This document shows, piece after piece, positions 13,402 to 23,200 of a DNA stretch of 64,000 nt. The stretch comes from Spirodela intermedia (taxonomy: Eukaryota > Streptophyta > Magnoliopsida > Alismatales > Araceae), in the NCBI GenBank assembly GCA_902729315.2, contig LR746264.1, forward strand, positions 8,649,878 to 8,713,877. The letters run 5' to 3'. The position numbers and the translations under genes are program-made. How positions within the stretch are numbered: position 1 is the stretch's first letter; each line of letters opens with the position of its first letter. The notes beneath the pieces were generated by a model that saw only the letters and a program-made list of their open reading frames with translations, searched no databases and was not told the DNA's origin.

Positions 13402-15268
13402 TCAGAGGAGGCTGAAAAGTAGCTCGTTCCAAGTGTCCGGCACACCAGGCAAGCACCAGTGTATACAATCAGCATAGCTTGATGGACTAGCCAGCTGCTC
13501 TGGTGAGAAGGTCTCCCAGAATTTCCTATAGATAGAAGGATGCCCATCTTTCCGGTACTCTGATAACTGGGTGATGTTCAGAACCGTCACCTGCCGGGCC
13601 AACTTGTTCATCACTGTCCTGACGATATCCATAGTATCAATGTCTGACCCACTTCCCCAGTAGCCCTGGACATCAATGGGAGCCTTCTCCCCAAAGCAGT
13701 TGCCTTCACTGCCAGCCTTCCACTCCCAGCTCCTGCAAATGAGGAAATGGGCAGCATGGTTAGGGTTCTAAGATTTATCCATCTTTTTTTCTAAAACTTA
13801 TCATCTACCGGATAAACCAATTTCCGAAGAAAGACCATAAAATCCTGAAGGAGTGTCATAAACGGATAGCTAATCAAACGTATCTGAGACTCACGAGAAA
13901 TGTGTAGGTGACATGGTGACGAAGAACACCCGCTTCCTCAATGAGTCAACTCTAGAGTCAACCCACTTTGCCCATGTGTTCAATGCCACCGCCATGCCTT
14001 CAAGTCCCTCTGCATCCTCGCAAGCTCCCTCTTCAAGGTTCCACCTGCATCGCCACCATCCAAGGGGAGAAGAGACATCAGAACCTGTTCTTCCTACTCC
14101 TCCATGAGGATTCAGTGACGCCCACATTAGCTTTATCTTGGAACCGCTTCTCCACCATAAATAGGAGTTGAAGACCAGGATGTCCGCCTTCTCCCACTGC
14201 GCAGCATGCTTCATGAGCGACCTGGGGTTGATGATCCTGTGCTCCAGTCTGTGATTCACCGGGTCGTCGGAGTTTGACTCCACAAGAAGCGGCGCCCAGT
14301 AGAACTCGACGGAGGCGTTGTATTCCTGCCAGGAAACCAGAGGATTATAGCCACAGAAGATGATAATTTTGATGGGTAAGCTTCTTCAGCTCACCTCTGC
14401 CCTGAAAATGGTCAGGGGGGCGTTGGGTGACATGGACTTCTTCCCATCAGGGATCACAGACTGCAGCAGGCACACCATGGATATCCACTGACCTCTGTTC
14501 AGGGAATCGCCCACGAACATCAGCCTCTTGCCCCTAAGTTTCTCCAGCATTTCTGTCGCATTCCACCTTTTTTTTTGCATACACGGCACAGAAAAAGGAG
14601 GCCGCTTGCAAGTCAATATATATATCTAGACTTTGCCAAAATGATCTTGAACTCGGGCTTCCACCGTAAACCATCGTCGTGGAGGGCAAATCGTTGTAGC
14701 AGAGGACAGGGCGCCTTACCTCTTGAGGTCGCACTGGTGAGGCTGCCACCGCCAGCTCTGGTAATCCCTGTCCGGTCTTCCGTGCTTGGTGCAGGCGAGC
14801 TGATCCGACATGTAGGGGCATCCCTGCTCGCCATAGAGAGGGTAAGAGGCCTCGTCATAGACCCACTTCCCGGAGAAGAGGTCGCACCCCGCCGCCGCCG
14901 GCCGACGCTTCTCAGGTCCTCCGGCCGCCGGCCTCAGGCCCAGTGCTGGCCTGCCGCTGTAGCTTCGGGAGGAAGAACAGGTCGTTGACAAGTTCATATC
15001 CCTCGCTGGATTCAAACGAAAACCATCGTTCACCATTTCCCCAAAATCAGAGAAGGAAGGGAGGACCGAGTCCAGTTGACGTACCCTGGAGGAGCCATTT
15101 CTTGGTCAGGGAAGTGTGGTGCGAGGCGGAGCTCTCCGCCACCAGTTCCTCTATGCTGCCAGGGATTCGCCCGGTGTTACCGCTGTAGAGTAGGGAGCTG
15201 AGCACGAGGAGGGAGGCGAGTGCCACAAAGAGCGCTACGGGAGTCCTCTTCGTGCCCCATTTTTGCAT
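13402..15268 (-). CDS. Trichome birefringence-like O-acetyltransferase, copy A
   Basis: Golgi type II membrane enzyme of the TBL/DUF231 family, which acetylates wall polysaccharides, chiefly xylan in the ESK1/TBL29 and TBL3/31-35 clades. Exons (minus): 15268-15085, 15005-14720, 14566-14395, 14325-13895, 13732-13402, giving 467 residues in phase. It has an N-terminal membrane anchor (about residues 11-28, [18 protein letters not shown]). The TBL domain begins [18 protein letters not shown], the catalytic GDS motif is [11 protein letters not shown], and the C-terminal DxxH motif is in [12 protein letters not shown]. Exon 4 is 60 nt longer than the equivalent two exons of the neighbouring copy. 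The extra residues (around [19 protein letters not shown]) do not look like the family and sit where the twin has an intron. Which TBL subgroup it belongs to cannot be settled by eye. Confidence 0.92.
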
Positions 15269-15772
15269 CGTCGTGGTGAGGAAATGCCGCCGGACGATTG
15301 CCCGGACAAGGTTCCCTATCTGGGCTCAGCGGCGGAGAGTTCCTGGAATTTTCGATGGGGTCGTCTTTGCTTCAGAATATTAACTACCATTTCAAGAGAA
15401 ATGGAGGCGGTATTTCACCCTGTTCTCGAGGATCATGAAAAATCTACCCTTTCTTCTGTCGAACGCCATTATGAGGTCAAAAAGAAACGCCATAGTCGGT
15501 AGGAGGACGATAAAAACGCACCCCGATATCCCTCCACATCACCGATCCCCTTCCGATATGTCTTCTGCTCATCTCAGAGGGTAAACCCGTGGTTACCCTA
15601 TTGGAATTGGCTGCTTGCAGCCAATGCTTACCTGTTGTCGTCACCTAACTCAGTTCATTAACGCCGCTAACGACTCGTTCCCGTCAATTCACGTGGTCCT
15701 ACCCTTGTCGGCGTGAGTCAGAATGAGAGGGAGATGGAGGCAGGTGGCAGCGAGCTCGGCACGATGGTCATC
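15269..15772. other. Intergenic between tandem TBL genes
   Basis: About 500 bases hold the copy A promoter and the copy B 3' UTR. No clear TATA box, repeat or other gene is seen. Confidence 0.5.
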
Positions 15773-16915
15773 TCATGGCGTGTCAGAAAAAATGTGGGCA
15801 TACAGGATCTCGTTCCACACGTCGGGCACGCCGGGGAGGCACCAGTGAATGCAGTCGGCAAAACTGCGGGGCTCTGCGATCTGGTCCTCCGTCAGCGGCT
15901 CCCACTGCTTCCGGTAGATGGAGGGGTGCCCGTCCTTGCGGAGCTCGGAGAGCTGCGTGATGTTCAGCAGCTGCACCACCACTCCGCGGGCCCTGAGCGC
16001 CGCCACCGCAGCCTCCGCCGCCGTCATCATCCCCGCGTCGGTTCCCCTCCCCCGGTGCCCCTCAACCGCGATCGGCTCCGTCTCGCCGTAGCAGTTATCC
16101 CCGCCGGCGGCGCCCCACTCATCTCCCCTGCAAGAGACGACGCCGTCAAGGGGACCCATCTCCGACAGGGGAACCACCCTGGAGAACTCATCGCCCTCAC
16201 CATAAGTGGGTGGGGGAGACGCTGACGAAGAAGAGCTGGGTCCTGGAGCGGTCCACGTGGAACTCCAGCCACTCTGACCAAGTCCGGAGGGCGAGCTCGT
16301 AACTCCGCAGCATCCCCACCTCTTTGTATATCCCGTCGCCGGAGTCGAAGGAGCCCCATCTGGCGGTGGCGTCGCTTAGAAGGGAGGTAAAGGAGCGGGC
16401 TTTACGGAGTTAGAGGGAGTGGGTACTCACAGGACTTTCAGCTCGGGCTGGCGCCACCAGAGGTAGGAGTTGAAGACGAGGATGTCAGCGCCAGTCCAGT
16501 GCCTCGCATGCTTCTCGATCGCCTCCGCGCGGACGATCCTCTCCGGCAGCCGGTGGTTGACCGGATCGTCGGAGTTGGACTCGACGAGCAGCGGTGCCCA
16601 GTAGAACTCGATGGATGCGTCGTATCCCTGCGCACTTGTGAGTCACAGCAGTCAACGAGCCGGTAAGTTGATGACTTCCGCAGGGCGCCATGTTTTATGA
16701 GGGGCTGCACCTTGACTTTGAAGGCTGTGAGGGAGCCGTTTGATTGCAAGGATTTATGCGAGTTCGGAACGGCAGATCCCAGGAGACAGACCATCGATAC
16801 CCACTGGCCTCTGTTGAGAGAATCGCCGACGAACACTATCCTCTTCCGTCTGAGCCTCTCCAGCAGGGCTCTCGCGTCGAACCTTCCTCAGCATGCCATG
16901 TCGCGTCACAGCAAT

Positions 16916-16967
<52 letters not shown>

Positions 16968-17335
16968 CTTGGGAGGTCGCATCCATGGGGCTGCCATCTC
17001 CAATTCTGGTACTTCAAGTCCTTACGCCCGAACTTCTCACAGGCCAGTTGGTCGGACATGAAGGTGCAATCCCGCTCGTTGTACAGCGGATACGAAGCGT
17101 TGTCGTAGACCCATTTCCCCGAGGTGAGGTCGCACCGACCTCCGCCGGGTTTCACCGTCTCGTCGAGAATCGCCGCCGCCTCCTCCGCCGGCCCTCCGCC
17201 GTTCCCCGACAGAGAGCCCACGAGGATAAAAACGCAGCCAGCGAGAAAAGAGACGAGAAACTTAAAGGAACCACTCAGTCCCCGCGGGGGGAAGATGGAC
17301 TGCTGCTGCTGCTTCTCCATCTCACAGTCCCTCAT
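15773..17335 (-). CDS. Trichome birefringence-like O-acetyltransferase, copy B
   Basis: Tandem paralogue of copy A in the same orientation and GC-richer. Exons (minus): 17335-16968, 16882-16711, 16627-16431, 16374-16201, 16127-15773, giving 421 residues. The second exon has exactly the same length (172 nt) as its counterpart in copy A. It has an N-terminal anchor ([17 protein letters not shown]), [18 protein letters not shown], a GDS motif ([11 protein letters not shown]) and a DxxH motif ([12 protein letters not shown]). I chose the ATG at 17335 ([12 protein letters not shown]). An in-frame ATG five codons later at 17320 is equally possible, and the frame stays open upstream to 17473. Intron 1 (16967-16883, 85 nt) is about half (CT)n and its donor reads GTCCTC. 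Intron 3 (16430-16375) is only 56 nt. The predicted role is Golgi xylan or polysaccharide O-acetylation. Confidence 0.9.
16920..16964 (-). repeat. (CT/GA)n microsatellite inside TBL copy B intron 1
   Basis: A near-perfect run of about 45 bases reads as CT on the coding strand. It fills more than half of the 85-nt intron, starting right after the donor. Confidence 0.9.
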
Positions 17336-18714
17336 CCTTCCCCCGGCGAACACCCACTGAATGACTCCCTCCTCCGCTTCTTTATGTCTACGCAAAGGTG
17401 AGCATTGTCCGTCGCCATTCGCGATCGGGCCGAGAAAAAACAATGGCGGACTTGACGATGGTAGGAGGTCCATCTCTCCGCCACGTTCTCTACATTACTC
17501 CACGCCCTCCCTCCGTATTTTATTCCTCGATGAACTCGGAGAATGGGCGCTACGGAAGGACGATCACTTCGCCTCCACTATCTCCCCCAATAATCAGATA
17601 AAGAGACCAACTCAGCATGGCATGGGGAGGCAGCCGAGCGCGAGAATGTTTAGAGAATCCGGTAGGTATCCATGGCCTCCGCCTGCACCAGCTGGGCCTC
17701 CTCGTGTTCACCTAAACCACTTCGGAGATAACGCAGGCTCAAAAGGTCCCCGCTATGCCGCTGGATTTAGCTGGATGTAGCTGTACGGGGTCTCAACGGG
17801 CCGCTGGTCCATACTCCTCCGACGCCCGTTGACTTCTTCACTCGCACTCACCCAGTCAGCCCATTCTATCGATCGATCAGATGAGACTGCCCCGCCTTCT
17901 CCATCCAGCTTCCGTCCTAAAGTCGACTTAGACAATGATGCACGAAAAGAAGGTACTGGGGGAAATCCTCGGTCCAACCATCTAAAACTCTCGTATTATA
18001 TATTCAAGAACAACTTTACCTTCCTCCGCCATCGCAAGATTCTTTTTTTTTATTACAAATATCAGTCTATCTCTCTCTATCTCCTCGTAGAAAGGGAGAG
18101 AGGCGGGCTGCTGGCCAGATCCTTCGCAAGTGGCGTCGCCTCCGGTCCTATTAAACGCCCAGTTGCTTGCGCCCAGTGGGCTGTCTCTAGTGCCGCGGAC
18201 AACTCGGCCCTCTTTCCCTCTTGCGTGCGGGGGACTAACAAAGTCAAGGGACCGCGGTTTGGGGCGGCCACTTGGCCAATGACGACGGGCGATCGCCGAA
18301 CGGCGGCGCCGGAAATCCAAAGTGGGCTCGCTCCGCCGTGCCCAATCCAGCCGGTGAGCAGCGGCCTGGAATTCCGTACGGGTGAGTGACGGCTGGCGTC
18401 CAGTAGGTGTTTGTTATATTTCTGTGCACCCCTCCCGACAGTGGGAAATAATTAACTCGCCCACCGTCTAATCCACTTCAACCCCGGGCCATCGCTGCCC
18501 CGCTGGAGAAGCCCACTGGAAAGCTTCAACCCCAGCCATCAGATATCCAAGCTCAGTCTAAAACCCGGCATTTCCATCAAAGCTCGGCAGTACAAAGATG
18601 GGTGTATATATACAGACAAGCTGCTAAAAACAACCCAATCCTCTCCACATCGCAGCGAGACCCCCCACAGCCCCATCAGCCACAGGAGAAAGTAAAGAAA
18701 GAAGGGGGGAGGCG
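17336..18714. other. Divergent promoter region between TBL copy B and PYL
   Basis: About 1.4 kb lies between two divergently transcribed genes. A frame at 17829-18389 is open, but it has no recognisable domain and mixed codon use, so I do not call it a gene. A TATA box for the PYL gene lies near the right end. Confidence 0.5.
18605..18612 (+). promoter_or_regulatory. TATA box of the PYL gene
   Basis: TATATATA, preceded by GTG, lies 103 bases upstream of the PYL start codon. This is a normal spacing for a short plant 5' UTR. Confidence 0.6.
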
Positions 18715-19419
18715 ATGGAAGCGGCGGGGGCGACAACGATGCTCTACTCTCCCCTGAGGCCTTCTCAACAGCACAGGAGCACCGGCGCGAGCGGCGGAGG
18801 GATCGCCGTAGAGGGCAGCATGGCCTGCGCCGCAGCAGCGGCCAGCGGCGGCGCGAAGAAGACCGCGGATCCGGGTTTCGCGCGGTGCACCGCCCACCAG
18901 GTGCCCGAGGCGGTGGCGCGGCACCACGAGCACGCCGTGGGAGCTAACCAGTGCTGCTCCGCCGTAATCCAGGCGATCGCCGCCCCCGTGCCCGTCGTCT
19001 GGTCCGTGGTCCGGCGCTTCGACAACCCGCAGGCCTACAAGCACTTCGTCAAGAGCTGCCATGTCGTCGTCGGGGACGGGACGGTGGGCACTCTCCGGGA
19101 GGTCCTCCTGGTCTCAGGGCTGCCGGCGGCAAGGAGCACTGAGAGGTTAGAGATCCTGGACGAAGAGCAGCACGTTCTGAGCTTCCGAGTCGTCGGCGGC
19201 GACCACCGTCTGGTCAACTACCAGTCGGTGACGACTCTCCATCCCTCGCCGGAGGGCAGCGAGACGACCCTCGTCGTGGAGTCGTACGTGGTGGACGTGC
19301 CGCAGGGAAACACGCCGGAGGACACCTGCGTCTTCGTCGACACCATCGTCAAGTGCAACCTGCAGTCGCTGGCCCATACCGCCGAGAACCTCGCCCGGAA
19401 AGGGAGGTCCCCTTCGTAG
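18715..19419 (+). CDS. PYL: PYR/PYL/RCAR abscisic acid receptor (PYL4-6 type)
   Basis: Soluble START-fold ABA receptor. When ABA binds, the gate closes and the receptor inhibits clade A PP2C phosphatases, which frees SnRK2 kinases. The frame is intronless, as is usual for subfamily II, and gives 234 residues. Visible elements: the ABA-carboxylate lysine at about K109 (PQAYKHFVKSC), the gate loop SGLPA at 134-138, the latch HRL at 164-166, and the C-terminal helix (VFVDTIVKCNLQSLA). The N-terminal 50 residues are low-complexity (Ala, Gly, Ser) and longer than in PYR1, as in PYL4-6. The ATG at 18715 lies just downstream of a purine-rich leader and a TATA box at a suitable distance. The sequence is very GC-rich compared with the neighbouring intron-bearing genes. 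An exact PYL number is not assignable. Confidence 0.95.
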   Translation: MEAAGATTMLYSPLRPSQQHRSTGASGGGIAVEGSMACAAAAASGGAKKTADPGFARCTAHQVPEAVARHHEHAVGANQCCSAVIQAIAAPVPVVWSVVRRFDNPQAYKHFVKSCHVVVGDGTVGTLREVLLVSGLPAARSTERLEILDEEQHVLSFRVVGGDHRLVNYQSVTTLHPSPEGSETTLVVESYVVDVPQGNTPEDTCVFVDTIVKCNLQSLAHTAENLARKGRSPS

Positions 19420-20237
19420 ATACCGTGGGTTGTGAAGCTCCCTCCCACTCCCCACTCCCATCTCCCACTTCCATTTCTTCTTCTTTTCCTTGTAGTTACC
19501 ATCTCCATCTCCATCTTCATCGAGTTGTCTGCGCGCCTCTTCCTGTGTCTCTCTGTTCTTCCTCTCCGGCCAATTACGTCGCCGGCGAAGGCGGCGACGG
19601 GGCATGGGCAGCTGACGGATCCCCCGCTTGGAAAAACCAGAGAAGCTCCCTCAAAGGAAGGAAGGAAGGAAAGAAGTAAAGGTGCGGTGGGTTGGGGGGT
19701 CAAGCTCTCAAAGGTGCCCCCCGCCGCCGTTTACCACCGCCGTTGCGGCGGCGGCGCCGGAGCATTTCACGCTGCTAGTGAATCCGCCGGCGCTGGTGAC
19801 TAATGGGTTCCCAAGGAAAAAAAATCTGGTCCACCAGCGCCGGCGGATTCACTATCAGCGTGAAATGCTCCGGCGCCGCCGCCGGCGCATTTCACGCTGA
19901 TAGTGCTCCCAAGGAAAAAAAATCTGGTCAAACAGAGGCCACGCCAGCCTCCCTTTGGACCGGGTCCGGCCCTTGCTGGGCTAATGGGCTTATTATATTA
20001 TTGGGCCGTAATGACATCTACCGGACCTGTTGATGCCTCCCGGTCACTTCACATCCGGATATGGTAATAATTCCATCGGGTCGGATACAATTCCGATCGA
20101 CAAGCAACTCGGTTCGGGTTGGTATCGGATCTCTCTGGTTGCCGTCAGTCCGTATAAACTTGAGGGGGCCGAAGGAGGGAGAGCCGGGAGGGGGGGGGGG
20201 AAGGAGAGAGAGAGAGAGCTGACGCGAAAAGGAGAGG
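19420..20237. other. Intergenic between PYL and GET4, with compound repeat
   Basis: This region holds the PYL 3' UTR, a short (AAGG)n run near 19656-19676, the compound foldback at 19745-19929 and the purine-rich GET4 leader (20180-20237). No protein gene is seen. Confidence 0.6.
19745..19929. repeat. Compound inverted/direct repeat (foldback element)
   Basis: Arm 1 (19745-19798) and arm 2 (19832-19885) are reverse complements with about two differences in 54 bases. They enclose a 33-base spacer. A third partial copy (from about 19885 to 19905) runs in the arm 1 direction and pairs perfectly over 19 bases with arm 2. The 22-base block CCCAAGG-A(8)-TCTGGTC occurs twice in the same direction (19810-19831 and 19908-19929). 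The order is therefore A - B - A' - A(partial) - B. It could be a miniature foldback transposon, a CACTA-like subterminal repeat, a young small-RNA hairpin or a replication template-switch product. Confidence 0.85.
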
Positions 20238-23200
20238 ATGCGCAGAGGGAAGAGCGCCGGGGGGAATTTGATGCCCCCACAGGAGGTACTGCTAGTGTCT
20301 CATCCCTTGATATTACTCTTCTGCACAGAAGGGATGCGCCAAAAAATACGAAATCGGAGAATGTGGTCGGGTCTTTTTTTTGGTTTGTACCTTTCGGTGT
20401 TTCCTTCTCACGCTTGTGTTCTACTTGGTGCCGGATCATGCAAAAGACAATATCAAAATTGGAGAAGACAGCCAGTTCCGGGAATTTCTATGAAGCCCAG
20501 CAGATGTACAAGTCCGTCGCCGCAAGGTATCAATCGTCGAGCATGACAGCTTTACTTTCTTTCTTCCAATTTTCCGCGTCCTGAACAATATTGCAACTCT
20601 CCACCTTAGAGGAAAGGCAGTTCAACGGAATTTATGGATCAATCTTCGCATAATTCACGAGCACGTCGCTCGGATGTGGGCCTTTTGCTACTATTGTTTC
20701 GGTAGTGGAGAGAATATTCTAACTGCGTTATGCAAAGACGAACTGCGGCGCACCGCCCCATTTATACTTGTGCGAGTGTATCTGCTCTTCTCGAATGACC
20801 ATGATTTCATCGTTAGTGTTAGAGGATTTAGGAACTAGCGCATCATTTTTATCTTGGCTTCAATTTTTGCTGGATCTGAAAATGGGACTTGTTGGTGTTC
20901 CAAGGATCAAGGTGTGCAGTGTTCAGCCAGCTCAAAACACTCTAAGTGTTGTTTTCACTTGTGCCGTTCATCAGTGTATGTGGTCCAAATGATACATTCT
21001 ATCTGCAACATGTTCTGTTAACGAATTCCTACGCTGCTTTTGTCGCTCATCTTAGTTTTATGACATCTAAAACCATTCAACTTGCAATTTTTTTTTCGTT
21101 CCTTGAAATTTTCAATTTTTTCACTAGGAACTATTTTCTATTAGCAGTGAAAAATATCTAAGAGAGACTATCCAGGTGATTCATAAATTTTCTTCCATGG
21201 AATATTATTTATTATTTGTAAAATGAGAGTTTTAGTGCATATCGAAAAGCCAGTTACAGGCATGTAATAAAGGAAAGAACGCTGGTCTTGTGTGCCAATG
21301 AACTAAACTTTGCCTATCTTGGTGAAACTGTTGACCAATTCCACTAAGATGAGGGGATACATAACCCTGGCCTACCGTACATTTTAGAGCCTAGCCCGAG
21401 CCTGGCTGTCTGATTGCTTGGACTTTCAGATGAAGCTTAATTTTGTGTAAATGTTTTTTTTTTCTTATCTTTTTTTTATATTCTTGGATCTGGGTTTAGT
21501 GCTTACATTCACATGGATTAGTTTGTCAAGTGCATACTTTTTTCTTTTTTTTTTCTTCACAATGTCAACGAATGTGAGACTGATTGCGGCCCACCTTTGT
21601 CTAGTTACTCACACGATGGTTCATGCAGAATAATTGCCGATTTTTATTGACTTTAGGTATGGAGCTGCTCAAAGATATAGTGAATCCTTGGATATCCTTC
21701 AGTCGGGTGCTTCTATTCAGTTGAAGAATGGACAGGTTATCTTTAATACGGTTTCTTTTCGGGTCATACGATATTATCTATTTTTTTAGTATTATTTAAT
21801 ACGGGCATGGAAAAACTGCAAGGTTTCCATTGAAGATTGGGTGATTGACACCGTTGCCGAATGAACGATACAGCCTGACACCTGTTCTAACCAGGGCCAG
21901 AGGTCTTCTGCTCGGGATATGGTTTGTGTGTCCTTCGTTTTTTTTTTATCAGAGCGCCAGCCTAGTAACACGATGAAGAAGCTATAACATTGGAGTAAAT
22001 TATCGTGGAATTTCTTTGACTTTCTCGGACTTGATTCTACAAAAAAGGTAGATTTCAATGAAAATTTCCCCAATGAAAATCTGATAAATCGCTAAAAGGC
22101 AAACAATAATAATGAAACCTTCCTAAATTATCTCAATGAGGACATGCTGGAAGAGGATAATATCAGTAAGGTTAGAATGTACACTTGCAATTGAGAAAAA
22201 GAAATGTAAGCCTGCCCTTTCACTAGAAGTCCATCCTCTTTGTCACTGGAGATCAGTCCTGGATAGCAAATATGTGCAAGTCGCAAGATGAACACTAGTC
22301 AAGCCTTGGGATATTTGCCTAATTCAACTGGGAGTCCATTCCTTCCTTCTTCTGAGTTCATCCTGGTCCTGAATGGCAGCCCCGATTAAAGTTCCAGAGG
22401 GCAAGTGGCTCTCCACTAGTGTGCGCAGATGTTCATTTCGTATGATTATCATCGAAATGACTAGGGACAATCTTTTGTCAGTGTTTTGCAGATGAATTGG
22501 TATACAGGAAAATGGTGCATCTTGGGAATTCCGGAAAATTCTGTAGCTTGTTCAAACATAATGATAGATATTTTGAGCTTAGAACGGTTGGGAGAATCTT
22601 CCAATTAAATTTATGTCGGGCAATACTTTAATTGGCCGTTATTTACTCTCTTCTTTCAGTTTCCATGTTCTTTCGTTTGCCCCACATTTGCAGTCATTTA
22701 AATTGACATATTGAAATCATTACTCTCCTCTGTTGATTGCAACAGATCATATGTGGTGCTGAACTTGCGGTGCTGCTTGTGGAGACACTAGTGAAGGGAA
22801 AATTTCCAGTCAATGAAGAAACTCTTGGTGAGTCCCTGGCCAATCAAAGACTTGGTTCTCATTATGCATTTATATAAAGGCTGTCCCATGAATCGGATCT
22901 TCTAGAAAATTTTACATTTTACTTGGTAGAAGTAAGCTTTATTACTAAAGAAACCGACTATCAGGAGAATAGGAAGCTTGTATGTTAAATGACCGAATGT
23001 AAATTTTCAAACATCCTGTGGCATTTTCTTTTCAATTACAATATATCTCAATTAAGCAGAATTTCAACGGGCCCTTGAACTATGCATGCCTTGTGAGGAG
23101 GGAAGAGTTAATTGAATGCCTGATATTAATTTTGTGTCTGAAACTAACGAAGAGTAGGGACTGAATCACTTCCTTTTATCTGATCTTGGGCCACCTCACT

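Noticed and set aside
16754-17473. TBL copy B starting at 17473
   Set aside because: The frame is open, but the first 46 residues lack family character, and good starts exist at 17335 and 17320. The 3' part of this frame is intron.
17829-18389. Long open frame (186 codons) upstream of PYL
   Set aside because: No domain, and overlapping open frames on both strands are typical of GC-rich promoter DNA. It overlaps the expected regulatory region.
20030-20584. Open frame running into GET4 exon 2 with an early ATG
   Set aside because: The upstream part reads through the 5' UTR and intron 1. The short exon at 20238-20285 gives a family-like N-terminus instead.
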